Positions 50,752-59,657 of a DNA stretch of 64,000 nucleotides are shown in pieces; position 1 is the first letter of the stretch, and every line of letters starts with the position of its first letter. A model generated the notes under the pieces. It was given only the letters and a program-made list of their open reading frames with translations. It did no database searches and had not been told where the DNA came from. The translations under genes were made by a program, and so were the position numbers. The DNA comes from Oscillibacter sp. 1-3 (GTDB taxonomy: Bacteria > Bacillota > Clostridia > Oscillospirales > Oscillospiraceae): positions 62,001-126,000 of the forward strand of contig NZ_KE159703.1 in assembly GCF_000403435.2 (NCBI RefSeq). Reading direction: 5' to 3'.

Positions 50752-51219
50752 ATGAAAATCCTGGTTCTTTCCGACTCCCACGGAAACATCGACAATATGA
50801 TCCGGGCGGTGGAGCGGGAATCCCCCCGCGCGATCTTCCACCTGGGGGACTGCTGGGGGGACGGCCAGCGGCTCCATGAGCGCTTTCCGGAGATCCCCTT
50901 TGAGCAGGTGCCCGGCAACTGCGACTTCCTCTCCCGGGAGGCCGCGGAGCGACTGGTATGCCTGGAGGACAAGCGCATCCTGCTGTGCCACGGCCATACC
51001 TACGGCGTGAAGCAGTCCCTGATCGCCGCCGGTTACGCGGCGGAGGAGCAGAACCTGGATGTATTCCTCTTCGGCCACACCCACCGCCCCCTGGTGGACA
51101 TGCGGGGCAAGACTCTCTTTTTGAACCCCGGCAGCATCGGGGACTATGCCCATTCCTTCTACGGGGTGCTCACCATCTCCGGCGGCAGGGCTGACGCCCG
51201 GACAGTTCCTCTGGAGTGA
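50752..51219 (+). CDS. YfcE/MJ0936 family metallophosphoesterase
   Basis: The 155-residue protein has the calcineurin-like core: KILVLSDSHGN, IFHLGDCWGD, VPGNCDF, LLCHGHTYGVKQ, FLFGHTHRPL and LNPGSIGDY. Members are dimetal phosphodiesterases of uncertain natural substrate. GAAGGAGG precedes the ATG; a strong terminator follows. Confidence 0.9.
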   Translation: MKILVLSDSHGNIDNMIRAVERESPRAIFHLGDCWGDGQRLHERFPEIPFEQVPGNCDFLSREAAERLVCLEDKRILLCHGHTYGVKQSLIAAGYAAEEQNLDVFLFGHTHRPLVDMRGKTLFLNPGSIGDYAHSFYGVLTISGGRADARTVPLE

Positions 51220-51244
51220 CGCCTCCGCCCGCGCAGGGCGCCTC

Positions 51245-51291
51245 CATAAGAAGGCAGGACAGACCGCGGCGGTCCGTCCTGCCTTCTTATG
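51245..51291. terminator. Long terminator hairpin
   Basis: ATAAGAAGGCAGGAC..GACC pairs with GGTC..GTCCTGCCTTCTTAT with one internal mismatch and a 5-nt loop. It serves the phosphoesterase gene and perhaps the minus-strand membrane gene at 51385. Confidence 0.8.
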
Positions 51292-51384
51292 CTTGCGCGG
51301 CCTGCTATGACACTTTCAAATAAAATATCTGCGGCGACAGACGGCAAAGCGGAATATACGTTTCCCTCTGGTTCCATCCATGCC

Positions 51385-52030
51385 TTATAAAAACCACAGG
51401 AGGATCATACCAATATAACTTGTCTTAATATTTTTACCAGAGGCATAAAACGGAATCGAATATATAAAAGCTCTCGGCGCAGATACAATGCCGTCTGAAA
51501 ACCCATGCCATAATGTATGTGGCAATCCCCATAATAAAAACAGCGCGAATGCTCCCCAGGGAATAGAACTTCTCTTTGTTAAAAGCTCCCCCGCCGCCTG
51601 TGAATGTATCAGAAGCTGCATCATCAGCAGCACCTCCAGGGGATAGTAAATGATATTTCTAATTGTATACAGCGGATAACCTGTAAACAATTCCCTGATA
51701 AACAACGGTTTTAGGCCCGCATACAAATAATTGCCCGCCGCCATCGCGATACCGCCCGTGATCACAAAGAAAAGGATCAGCCCGTCTCTGCCTGAAAGCG
51801 GGAAACTGTTGTAAAGCAGATGATCGATGTTTTCCCTTTTCATTTTTACAGAAATAAGGACCGCCCCAATTTCCCAAACAACAGGGGGGTGGCCCCAGAG
51901 CTGCTGTCTGGTTTGGAATGATTGCGGTCAGAGCGTCAAATTGAATCACGGCGCATATAACGAACACCGCGGCAAATGGCCACATATTCATTGGATGATG
52001 AGCCGTCTTTGTCTCCGTGTTTTGCTTCAT
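51385..52030 (-). pseudogene. Frameshifted integral membrane protein gene
   Basis: An N-terminal part (52030 to about 51890; MKQNTETKTAHHPMNMWPFAAVFVICAVIQFDALTAIIPNQTAALG) and a C-terminal part (from 51843; MKRENIDHLLYNSFPLSGRDGLILFF, ending LLWFL) are in different frames. Removing one G from the G6 run at 51884-51889 joins them as about 215 residues, with VVWEIGAVLISVK across the junction. It has about six membrane segments; HTLWHGFSD near the end recalls CPBP-type proteases, but the EExxxR motif is missing. It may be a pseudogene, a sequencing error or a phase-variable tract. Confidence 0.65.
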
Positions 52031-52079
52031 CTGTTCCTCTCTTTACAATTCCGCCTTGTTGGTCAGGCATAAGACAACT

Positions 52080-52119
52080 CCCGCTGAAAACAAGCAGCTT
52101 TCAGCGGGGGTGCTGTTTT
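52080..52119. terminator. Terminator hairpin
   Basis: CCCGCTGAAA pairs with TTTCAGCGGG around a 9-nt loop, with GTGCTGTTTTAT on the plus side. It lies downstream of the minus-strand carboxypeptidase gene and upstream of the frameshifted gene. Confidence 0.65.
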
Positions 52120-52135
52120 ATATTATGACAGGTTC

Positions 52136-52960
52136 TCAAGCGAACCGATTTTCCGTCATGTTATGGGACGCGGGGGATGTACCGGTCTGTGCGGCGTCTT
52201 TCTCCAACGACTCCAGATACTCCTCCAGGCACTGGCCGCTGTCCCGCATGGCCAGGGCGGCCTCCTTGCCCACATAGCGGTAGTGCCAGGGCTCATAGTT
52301 GATGCCGGTAATCTCGCTCTTATCCGAGGGATACCGCAGGATGAAGCCGTACTCCCAGCAGTGCTCCATCAGCCACTTCTGCTCCGCTGTGGTCTCCTGT
52401 TTTTTGGTCAGCGCCTGGTAGCTGGAGGATACAATGTCCAGGGCCAGTCCCGTCTGGTGCTCGCTGGTGCCCGGGACCGCCACCCAGCGGCCCGCCTCTT
52501 CCACCGCGCTCTCCCGGCTGTACCCGGCGGCCCGCAGGCGGGAGATCTTGTTGTTGTACAGCCGGGTCTGCACCGCCTGGGTGCGGTAGGCCGAGCAGAT
52601 CAGGGGCCGCAGACCTGCCGCCTGACAGGCGGAAAACATCTCGTTGAGATCCGCCCGAATCCGTTTGTCCACTTTCAGGCCGCAGGAGGCCAGCGTTACC
52701 AGTTCTACGGAGAAGTCCTCCGGAAGCGTGTTCCAGGGATTTACCAGCAGAAGATTCCAGTCCGCTTCCTGAGCCGCTGCCGGTTCCGGCTCCTTCGGCA
52801 TTTCCACCGACACTGCCGCTGCCGGCTCCACCGTCTCCGCTGTTTCCGCCTCCTCCGCCGGCTTCGGCGGGGTGGGCTTTACCAGCCTGATGGCGCCCGC
52901 CATCGGAATCGTCATCGCCAGCGCCAGCACAAGCGCGGCGGTATATCGCGCAATTTTCAT
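52136..52960 (-). CDS. M15B (VanY-type) D-alanyl-D-alanine carboxypeptidase, secreted or anchored
   Basis: The 274-residue protein has an N-terminal signal/anchor helix (residues about 4-23), a Pro/Glu/Ala-rich spacer (about 30-65) and a VanY domain. Zinc ligands are in TSEHQTGLALDIV (SxHxxGxAxD) and EPWHYRYVG (ExxWH); LICSAYRTQAVQ is the usual arginine-bearing segment. It trims the terminal D-Ala of peptidoglycan stem peptides outside the membrane. No van genes are nearby, so a housekeeping wall role is likely. Confidence 0.9.
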   Translation of the reverse strand: MKIARYTAALVLALAMTIPMAGAIRLVKPTPPKPAEEAETAETVEPAAAVSVEMPKEPEPAAAQEADWNLLLVNPWNTLPEDFSVELVTLASCGLKVDKRIRADLNEMFSACQAAGLRPLICSAYRTQAVQTRLYNNKISRLRAAGYSRESAVEEAGRWVAVPGTSEHQTGLALDIVSSSYQALTKKQETTAEQKWLMEHCWEYGFILRYPSDKSEITGINYEPWHYRYVGKEAALAMRDSGQCLEEYLESLEKDAAQTGTSPASHNMTENRFA

Positions 52961-53301
52961 ATGTCTTGTCCTTTCCGTCCCATCGGGCCGCTATCCCTTG
53001 CGGTTTCTATGCTATCATACACCTCTTTTTCCCATAAAGAAAGGGGTAATTTGTAAACAGAGAAAATTTTTTCTCCGGCGGGATACTGTCATTTCCACAG
53101 AAAAAGGCGCGTGTCTTTGGCTAAATCGGAAAATTTGCGGTTCTGGCGTGAAAAGGCATTGATTTTTCGGGTGGTTGATGCTAGATTCTTATAATAAACG
53201 TTGTAACAGGCGTTTTTCGTTTTCCTGCTTCTGTGTACGGACACAGAGCGGGGTTTCCAAGGCTTTGCCGCTGGATTTCATTTTTAAGGAGGATGTATTT
53301 T
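52961..53301 (+). promoter_or_regulatory. Intergenic region with the presumed iol promoter
   Basis: No gene is seen in this 341-bp gap. TATAAT at 53190-53195 is a clear -10, but no good -35 lies 16-18 bp upstream, which suggests an activator-dependent promoter. An inverted repeat AAACG-N10-CGTTT follows at about 53196-53215 and could be an operator. AAGGAGG for iolE is at 53286-53292. Confidence 0.45.
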
Positions 53302-54204
53302 ATGTTTGATCCCAATCACGTTTCCCTGGGCATCGCGCCCATCGGCTGGTGCAACGACGATATGCCGGAGCTGGGCGCGGAGAATACCTTCCAGCAGATC
53401 GTCAGCGAAATGGCCCTGGCAGGCTTCACCGGCTGCGAGATCGGCAACAAGTACCCCGCCGACCCCGCGGAGCTGAAAAAGGCCCTGGACCTCAGGGGAA
53501 TGCGCATTGCCAGCCGCTGGTACTCCTCCTTTATCCTGACCCGCCCCTTTGAGGAGGAGGAGAGGGACTTCACCGCCAATCTGGACTTCCTGGCCGCCGT
53601 GGGCGCCAGCCGCATCAACGTCAGCGAGCAGAGCTGGTCCATTCAGGGCCAGATGGACACCCCCGTCCTCACCGGCGGGCACAAGCACGTGATGACGGAC
53701 GCCGAGTGGGAGCGTTTTTGCGAGGGGCTCAACAAGCTGGGCAAAATTGCTGCGGACCGGGGCTTCAAGCTCTGCTTCCACCACCACATGGGCACCGTGG
53801 TCCAGACCAGCGAGGAGACGGACCGCATGATGGCGGGCACCGACCCCAAGTATGTCTTCCTGTGCTACGACACCGGCCACTTCACCTTCGCCGGGGAGGA
53901 CCCCCTGGCCATGCTGAAGAAGTATGTAGACCGTGTGGGACATGTACATCTGAAGGATATGCGCCTGCCCGTGGTAGAGGAGGCACGGAAGAACAACTGG
54001 AGCTTCCTCCAGGCTGTGCGGAACGGCGCGTTCACCGTCCCCGGCGACGGCGATGTGGACTTTGACCCCGTGTTCAAAGTGCTCTCCGATGCCGGCTACC
54101 AGGGCTGGCTGCTGGTGGAGGCCGAGCAGGACCCCGCCAAGGCCAACCCCCTGGAGTACGCCATGAAGGGGCGGAAGTATATCCGGGAGCACACCGGGCT
54201 GTAA
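53302..54204 (+). CDS. iolE: Myo-inosose-2 dehydratase
   Basis: The 300-residue TIM-barrel enzyme converts scyllo-inosose (2-keto-myo-inositol) to a trihydroxycyclohexane-dione, the second step of inositol breakdown. IolE-type segments are SLGIAPIGWCNDDMPELG, GFTGCEIGNKYP, LCFHHHMGTVVQTSEETDRMM, YVFLCYDTGHFTFAGEDP and VHLKDMR. ATG 53302 is 9 bp from AAGGAGG; an ATG at 53293 abuts that site. It is the first gene of the iol cluster. Confidence 0.92.
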   Translation: MFDPNHVSLGIAPIGWCNDDMPELGAENTFQQIVSEMALAGFTGCEIGNKYPADPAELKKALDLRGMRIASRWYSSFILTRPFEEEERDFTANLDFLAAVGASRINVSEQSWSIQGQMDTPVLTGGHKHVMTDAEWERFCEGLNKLGKIAADRGFKLCFHHHMGTVVQTSEETDRMMAGTDPKYVFLCYDTGHFTFAGEDPLAMLKKYVDRVGHVHLKDMRLPVVEEARKNNWSFLQAVRNGAFTVPGDGDVDFDPVFKVLSDAGYQGWLLVEAEQDPAKANPLEYAMKGRKYIREHTGL

Positions 54205-54411
54205 TCCGAGGGGGCGTTTCCACCGCCTCGAACTCCTCGTCGCCGGTGCATGCGCCCCAAGGGCGCGCGGGCCGGGGTACTTTTGCCGCGTACACGCGGC
54301 GGCGAGAGCGCTTTCGTTTTATTTCCTTGCCGGGCGGAGAACCCAGGGGCGAAGCGCCCGGCCCCTTTGGGCATACCGCTGCGTCATCTTGAAATTTAGG
54401 AGATGGTTCCA
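54205..54411. other. GC-rich noncoding spacer between iolE and iolB
   Basis: It contains hairpin-forming stretches (GCGCCC-CAAG-GGCGCG near 54250, CCGCGTACACGCGG near 54290, GGGGCGAAGCGCCC near 54345) and no gene. It resembles the spacers at 11.1-11.35 and 57.6-57.87 kb. One of the hairpins could terminate or stabilise the iolE transcript. Confidence 0.45.
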
Positions 54412-55212
54412 ATGACCTATTTCAGCAAAAACAATGAACTCAAGCAGGGCTACAACGCCTACATCGACATGGCCGCGGACGACATGGGCACCCAGATGGA
54501 CATCGGTCTGCTGGTGATGGAGCCCGGCGACGTCTTCACCTTTGAAGAGGCGGAGAAGGAGATTGCCGTGCTGCTCTTTGCCGGCAGGGTGACCTATGCC
54601 TGGGACGGAAAGACCGTGGAGGCTGACCGGCCTGACTGCTTCCACCATGAGGCCTACTGCCTGCTGGCGGGCCGTGGCGCCAAGATCACCCTCACCGCCC
54701 AGGCCCACAGCGAGCTCTACATCCAGAAGACCCTGAATGAAACCCCCTTCGAGGCCGTCATGTACACCCCCGACACCGTCCAGACCCAGCATGCCGGGTG
54801 CAATGGCGAGCTGCTGGGCTGCATGGAGCGGGAGATCAAGACCTTCTTCGACCACGATAACGCCCCCTTCTCCAACATGGTCCTGGGTGAGGTGCTGAAT
54901 CACCCCGGCAAGTGGTCCTCCTATCCCCCCCATCACCATCCCCAGCCTGAGGTCTACTTCTACCGCTTCGACTATCCCCAGGGCTTCGGCGCCGGCTTTG
55001 CCAACGGCGAGGTCTACAAGACCGGCCAGAACGGCTGCGCCGTCATCACCAGCGGCTTCCACTCCCAGACCGCCGCGCCGGGCTACGCCATGTGCTACGC
55101 CTGGGGCATCCGTCACCTGGACGGCGATCCCTGGCTGAAAACCCGCATTGACGACGAGGAGCACCAGTGGCTCTGGAAGCCCGACGCCAACGACCACATT
55201 TACCAGGGTTAA
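54412..55212 (+). CDS. iolB: 5-deoxy-glucuronate isomerase
   Basis: The 266-residue two-cupin protein converts 5-deoxy-glucuronate to 5-keto-2-deoxygluconate. It contains YPPHHHPQPEVYFYRF (metal-binding His/Glu set, residues about 172-187), and GFHSQTAAPGYAMCYAWGIRHLDGDPWLKTRIDDEEHQWL near the C-terminus, both typical of IolB. ATG 54412 is used because TTAGGAGA ends 8 bp before it. Confidence 0.93.
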   Translation: MTYFSKNNELKQGYNAYIDMAADDMGTQMDIGLLVMEPGDVFTFEEAEKEIAVLLFAGRVTYAWDGKTVEADRPDCFHHEAYCLLAGRGAKITLTAQAHSELYIQKTLNETPFEAVMYTPDTVQTQHAGCNGELLGCMEREIKTFFDHDNAPFSNMVLGEVLNHPGKWSSYPPHHHPQPEVYFYRFDYPQGFGAGFANGEVYKTGQNGCAVITSGFHSQTAAPGYAMCYAWGIRHLDGDPWLKTRIDDEEHQWLWKPDANDHIYQG

Positions 55213-55283
55213 TTTCAGACAGAAGTGAGGAGACAGGCGTTCTGCCCTCATGGGCAAGCGCTTCGAAACGATCTTCCGTCTAT

Positions 55284-55447
55284 TAGGCCATGTTTGAAAA
55301 ATGGCGGAATGCCCAACGGCGAGAGATGTTTTCGCCAATCAAGGCAGATTTTTGCAGGCGGGCTGACGCCCGGCAAGAAAATTTAACGCAGAGCGGCGGA
55401 AAAAGATCCACCGTTTGGGCGTTTTGACTTTTTTCAAACAAGGCCTA
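55284..55447. repeat. 164-bp MITE-like element, copy 2 (same orientation as copy 1)
   Basis: Same length and ends as the element at 31751-31914, differing at about six positions by eye. It lies 32 bp before the iolD start codon, so iolD must be read from or through it. TA is present at both ends. Confidence 0.87.
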
Positions 55448-55479
55448 ACACCGATCTCATATTTTTCAGGAGGTATATT

Positions 55480-57408
55480 ATGGAGACAATCCGTCTAACC
55501 ATGGCCCAGGCGCTGGTGCGGTTTCTGGAGAACCAGTACATTGACGTGGACGGAGAGGTGAGCCGCTTCGTCCGGGGCGTGTTCATCATCCCCGGCCACG
55601 GCAACGTGGTGGGCATCGGCCAGGCCCTGACCCAGGAGGCAAAAAACCTGGAGGTCTACCAGGGCAAGAACGAGCAGGGCATGGCCCAGGCCGCCGTGGC
55701 CTTCGCCAAGCAGATGAAGCGCAAGCAGATCTTCGCCGTCACGTCCTCCGTGGGCCCCGGCGCCGCCAACATGGTCACCGCCTGTGGCACCGCCACCGCC
55801 AACAATATCCCCGTGCTGGTTCTGCCCGGCGACACCTACGCCTGCCGCCAGCCGGACCCCGTGCTCCAGCAGGTGGAGCAGATCAACAGCCTGGCCACCA
55901 CCACCAACGACGCCTTCAAGGCCGTCTGCCGCTACTGGGACCGCATCGTCCGGCCCGAGCAGCTGATGAGCGCCGCCATCTCCGCCTTCCGGACGCTGAC
56001 CGACCCCGCCAACACCGGCGCGGTGTGCCTGGCCATGCCCCAGGACGTGGAGGGTGAGGCCTATGACTACCCTGTGAGCTTCTTCAAAAAGCGGATCTGG
56101 CGGCTGGAGCGCCGCCCTGCCACCGAGGCCGCCCTGGCCGAGGCCGCCGAGGCTATCCGGGCCGCCAAAAAGCCCATGCTGATCTGCGGCGGCGGCGTGC
56201 GGTACGCCGAGGCCCACGCCGAGCTGCGGCACTTCGTGGAGGCCACCGGCATTCCCTTCGCCGACACCCAGGCGGGCAAGAGCGCCATTGAGTGGGACCA
56301 CCCCCTGGCCCTGGGCGGCGTGGGCGTCACCGGCTGCTCCGCGGCCAACGAGATCGCCAAGGAGGCGGATCTGGTCATCGGTGTGGGCACCCGCTACACC
56401 GACTTCACCACCTCCTCCAAGTGGCTGTGGAGCGACGCCTGCAAATTTGTCAATATCAACGTCTCCGAGTTCCAGAGCCTGAAAATGGACGCCGTCCCCG
56501 TGGTGGCCGACGCCAAGGACGCCCTGCCGAGACTTGAGAAGCTGCTGGAGGGCTATAAGCCCGCCTACACCAGCGAGGTCAGGGACGCCCAGGCCCGTTG
56601 GCGGGAGGAGCTGGCCCGGCTGGACGCCGTGATTTTTGAGGACACCCCCGACTGGACCCCCATCATCAACGACGCCAACGCGGACTCCGCCAAGCGCTTT
56701 GCCAAAGACGTGAAGGCCGGCCTCTGCCAGACCACCGTTCTGGGCGCCCTCAACGCCTGGATGGCGGATACCGACGTGGCCATCGGCGCGGCGGGCTCCC
56801 TGCCCGGCGACATGCAGCGCATGTGGCGGCCCCGGGCCCAGGACACCTACAACATGGAGTACGGCTACTCCACCATGGGCTATGAGATCGCCGGCGCCCT
56901 GGGCGTCAAGCTGGCCATCGGGCCGGACCGGGAGGTCTACTCCTTCTGCGGCGACGGCAGCTTCCACATGCTCCACGGCGAGCTGGTGACGGCCATGCAG
57001 GAGCACCAGAAGATCAACATCTGCCTGTTTGACAACGCCAGCTTCGGCTGCATCAACAACCTTCAGGTGGGCCACGGCAACAAAACGCTGTGCACGGAGC
57101 TGCGCTACCGCAGCGAGGACGGCCTTTTCGGCGACTTTATGGACATCGACTATGCCAAGGTGGCAGAGGGCTACGGCTGCAAGGGGTACACCGTCCGCAC
57201 CATGGAAGAGCTGAAAGCCGCCTTTGAGGACGCCAGGAAGATCAAGGACCGCCCCGTTCTCTTCGACATCAAGGTTCTGCCCAAGACCATGACCGACGGC
57301 TACGGCTCCTGGTGGCGGGTTGGCGACACGGAGGTCTCCGAGCGGCCCGAGAACATCGCCGCCTACCAGGACCACCTGGCTCACGAGAAGACTGCGCGGA
57401 AGTATTAA
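55480..57408 (+). CDS. iolD: 3D-(3,5/4)-trihydroxycyclohexane-1,2-dione acylhydrolase (ThDP-dependent)
   Basis: The 642-residue protein is a three-domain thiamine diphosphate enzyme that opens the inositol-derived ring. The N-terminal part has [16 protein letters not shown] and the pyrimidine-side glutamate region [15 protein letters not shown]; the pyrophosphate site is [41 protein letters not shown] (residues about 487-527). The sequence matches IolD over its full length. AGGAGG precedes the ATG. Mirror-image 164-bp repeats lie 32 bp upstream and 28 bp downstream. Confidence 0.94.
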   Translation: METIRLTMAQALVRFLENQYIDVDGEVSRFVRGVFIIPGHGNVVGIGQALTQEAKNLEVYQGKNEQGMAQAAVAFAKQMKRKQIFAVTSSVGPGAANMVTACGTATANNIPVLVLPGDTYACRQPDPVLQQVEQINSLATTTNDAFKAVCRYWDRIVRPEQLMSAAISAFRTLTDPANTGAVCLAMPQDVEGEAYDYPVSFFKKRIWRLERRPATEAALAEAAEAIRAAKKPMLICGGGVRYAEAHAELRHFVEATGIPFADTQAGKSAIEWDHPLALGGVGVTGCSAANEIAKEADLVIGVGTRYTDFTTSSKWLWSDACKFVNINVSEFQSLKMDAVPVVADAKDALPRLEKLLEGYKPAYTSEVRDAQARWREELARLDAVIFEDTPDWTPIINDANADSAKRFAKDVKAGLCQTTVLGALNAWMADTDVAIGAAGSLPGDMQRMWRPRAQDTYNMEYGYSTMGYEIAGALGVKLAIGPDREVYSFCGDGSFHMLHGELVTAMQEHQKINICLFDNASFGCINNLQVGHGNKTLCTELRYRSEDGLFGDFMDIDYAKVAEGYGCKGYTVRTMEELKAAFEDARKIKDRPVLFDIKVLPKTMTDGYGSWWRVGDTEVSERPENIAAYQDHLAHEKTARKY

Positions 57409-57436
57409 AAATGTCCAGGGGGGACTTTATCCCCCT

Positions 57437-57600
57437 TAGGCCATGTTTGAAAAAAGTCAAAAGGCCCAAACGGTGGATCTTGATCCGCCACTCTGCGTTA
57501 AATGTTCTTGCCGGGCGTCAGCCCGCCTGCAAAAATTTGCCTTGATTGGCGAAAACATCTCTCGCCGTTGGGCATTCCGCCATTTTTCAAACAAGGCCTA
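57437..57600. repeat. 164-bp MITE-like element, copy 3 (inverted relative to copies 1 and 2)
   Basis: The ends are TAGGCCATGTTTGAAAAA and TTTTTCAAACAAGGCCTA, and the reverse complement of the interior matches copy 2. It lies 28 bp after the iolD stop codon. The three copies have exactly the same length. Confidence 0.87.
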
Positions 57601-57896
57601 GACGCTCCGGCGGGGCGCTGCCCCGCCTCCGCTGAACCCCCTCTCCCCCGCACGGCGGGGGAGCCGCGCCCAAGGCGCGGGCGGTGGTGTGCCGGGAAGG
57701 CAAAGCCCGCCCGGCACGAATCGGAAGCAGAGGCTCTGCGGCGCCTTTTGCGTGGAAAAGCCGCTTTTCGCTGCCGTGTCCCGCAAGAGGCCGGACGGGG
57801 CTCTGGGACAGGGGGGACTATCCTGTCTGGAGACATTCTCAAAGGGCCGCCGGGGCGGCGGCCCCTGCAAACAATAAAAAAGGAAGGTTGATTATC
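57601..57896. other. Noncoding GC-rich spacer before iolG
   Basis: No gene is supported. Several hairpins occur (CCGGCGGGGC..GCCCCGCC near 57610, GGGCCGCCGGGGCGGCGGCCC at 57844-57864), together with the iolG Shine-Dalgarno site AAAAGGAAGG. A promoter was not identified. Confidence 0.45.
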
Positions 57897-58934
57897 ATGG
57901 ATAACGTTCTGAAAATCGGCATTATTGGCTGCGGCGCCATCGGCAAGGACCACTGCCGCCGCATCATCGACACCGTCCCCGGCGCCACTGTGGTGGCTGT
58001 CAGCGACTACGTGGCCGCCGCCGCCGACGATACTGCCGCCAAGTACGGCATCAAGTCCTACGGCAGCGACTGCGACGGCATGATTAAGGACCCCGACGTG
58101 GAGGCTGTAGTCATCACCTCCATCGACCCCACCCACCACGACTACGTCATGAAGACCCTGGCGGAGGAGAAGTGGTGCTTCTGCGAAAAGCCCCTGAGCC
58201 AGAACGCCGCCGACTGCGAGGACATCATCAAGCGGGAGCTGGAGATCGGCAAGCGGCTGGTGCAGGTGGGCTTCATGCGCCACTACGACCGGGGCTACGC
58301 GGAGATGAAGCGTATCATCGACTCCGGCGAGCTCGGCGCGCCCCTGGTCATCAAGGCCTGCCACCGGAACGTGGCCCAGGGCCCGGGCTTCAAGACCGAG
58401 AACGGCGTCACCAACGTGGCTATCCATGAGCTGGACATCTGCCGGTGGCTCCTGGACGACGAGTACGAGGACGTGCAGTGCGTCAAGGTCCGCCAGTCCG
58501 CCAACTCCGACAAGGGCTATGACAACCCCCAGGTCATGCTGATGCGCACCAAGAAGGGCTGCTTCATCGACGTGGAGGTCCAGGTGGCCGACGGATACGG
58601 CTACGACATCCAGTGCGAGGTGGTCTGCGAGAACGGCACCGTGAAGCTGCCCGACCCCTACGCCGTGGTCCGCCGCTCCCGCCCCGCCGGCTGGGACAGC
58701 CTGAATCCCGCCGAGTCCATGCCCATCATGACCGACTGGAAGGAGCGCTTCATTGAGGCCTATGACATCGAGTTCTGCAAGTGGGTGGAGTCCGTCCACG
58801 CCGGCAAGCTCACCGGCCCCTCCTCCTGGGACGGGTATGTGGCCTGCGTGGCTGGCGACGCCCTGAACGCCTCCCGCGGGACCTCCCAGTTCCTCAAGGT
58901 GGAGACCATGGAGAAGCCGGAGCTGTACAAGTAA
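57897..58934 (+). CDS. iolG: Inositol 2-dehydrogenase / Gfo-Idh-MocA family oxidoreductase
   Basis: The 345-residue protein has an N-terminal Rossmann fold (LKIGIIGCGAIGKDHCRRI), the conserved catalytic CEKPLSQNA (Lys of EKP), GFMRHYDRGYAEMK, and NVAIHELDICRWLLDD with the His used in inositol dehydrogenases. It oxidises myo-inositol to scyllo-inosose with NAD+, the first step of the pathway completed by IolE, IolD and IolB. iolC, iolA/J and an inositol transporter are not in the window. Start chosen after AAAAGGAAGG. Confidence 0.88.
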   Translation: MDNVLKIGIIGCGAIGKDHCRRIIDTVPGATVVAVSDYVAAAADDTAAKYGIKSYGSDCDGMIKDPDVEAVVITSIDPTHHDYVMKTLAEEKWCFCEKPLSQNAADCEDIIKRELEIGKRLVQVGFMRHYDRGYAEMKRIIDSGELGAPLVIKACHRNVAQGPGFKTENGVTNVAIHELDICRWLLDDEYEDVQCVKVRQSANSDKGYDNPQVMLMRTKKGCFIDVEVQVADGYGYDIQCEVVCENGTVKLPDPYAVVRRSRPAGWDSLNPAESMPIMTDWKERFIEAYDIEFCKWVESVHAGKLTGPSSWDGYVACVAGDALNASRGTSQFLKVETMEKPELYK

Positions 58935-58946
58935 TTCTGCCAAATC

Positions 58947-58974
58947 AAAAGGGCCGGCTCACGCCGGTCCTTTT
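58947..58974 (+). terminator. Terminator after iolG
   Basis: AAAAGGGCCGGC-TCAC-GCCGGTCCTTTT, a 12-bp stem with one G-T pair and a U-tract, 12 bp past the stop. Confidence 0.88.
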
Positions 58975-59118
58975 CCCTCCTCCAATTTGACTTTGTGTTC
59001 TCAATTCCTGTTCCGGATGGCCGAGCCCAGGATTATATCAATATATGGCTGTTTGTCTCCCTTATGTTTTGTATAAAAACAGCGAGACGAAAAGTTATAA
59101 ATATTTCATATTTGATGA

Positions 59119-59178
59119 TTGACAGGACACATGTGGAGTGATATATTTACAACACCTTGTAAGTTAGAAATATATCAC
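59119..59178 (+). promoter_or_regulatory. Promoter with long inverted-repeat operator before an XRE/membrane module
   Basis: TTGACA (59119-59124), 17 bp, TATATT (59142-59147). A perfect 11-bp inverted repeat GTGATATATTT (59138-59148) / AAATATATCAC (59168-59178) overlaps the -10 and flanks an inner repeat TTACAA-CACC-TTGTAA (59147-59162). The nested dyads are a likely site for the XRE protein encoded at 59658. Confidence 0.7.
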
Positions 59179-59193
59179 ACGGAGGAATGGAGT

Positions 59194-59598
59194 ATGAAGT
59201 CAAAAGTCACCCTAAAGGAAATCGTCGGAACCAAAATTATCTATGCGGTACTTCTTGTCTGCTACTACTGGATGTGGGCACGAAGGGATTGGCATAATTA
59301 TTATGAGATGATCCAAAATGCGGTTGCCGTATTCACCATCATATTTTTCGCATTACGGGCAATCCGCATTTATAAGTACAGCAAGGAAGAAAAAGACGAG
59401 CTGGCAATTCAAAATCTGCGCAGAACAGATGCAATCGGATTGAAAATTATGATCGCTGCCGCTGCTGTCATCGCCTTCGCCTGCGCCGTCAAAGCCATAG
59501 ACGGGCCGTTGGCGGGCTACGCGCTGGTAGGGATGATACTGGTATTGGCTGTGATACGATTCATCATATTTTGTGTGATGGACAGCAAGGGGGTCTAA
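59194..59598 (+). CDS. Four-helix membrane protein partner of the XRE regulator at 59658
   Basis: The 134-residue protein has hydrophobic segments at about 14-28, 40-58, 86-104 and 108-127, with a charged cytoplasmic-type centre YKYSKEEKDELAIQNLRRTDAIG. That centre resembles the ERDERNLHIRLK segment of the 45344 protein. AT-rich composition suggests acquisition. GGAGGAA precedes the ATG. Function unknown. Confidence 0.7.
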   Translation: MKSKVTLKEIVGTKIIYAVLLVCYYWMWARRDWHNYYEMIQNAVAVFTIIFFALRAIRIYKYSKEEKDELAIQNLRRTDAIGLKIMIAAAAVIAFACAVKAIDGPLAGYALVGMILVLAVIRFIIFCVMDSKGV

Positions 59599-59657
59599 TC
59601 CTCGGGCTGGCATTCGATTTATAATATTCTGCGTGCCGGACAGTAAGGGAGTTTGAT

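Noticed and set aside
55284..57600. Composite transposon carrying iolD
   Set aside because: There is no transposase and no flanking target duplication beyond TA. Only the bracketing by inverted repeats is reported as an observation.
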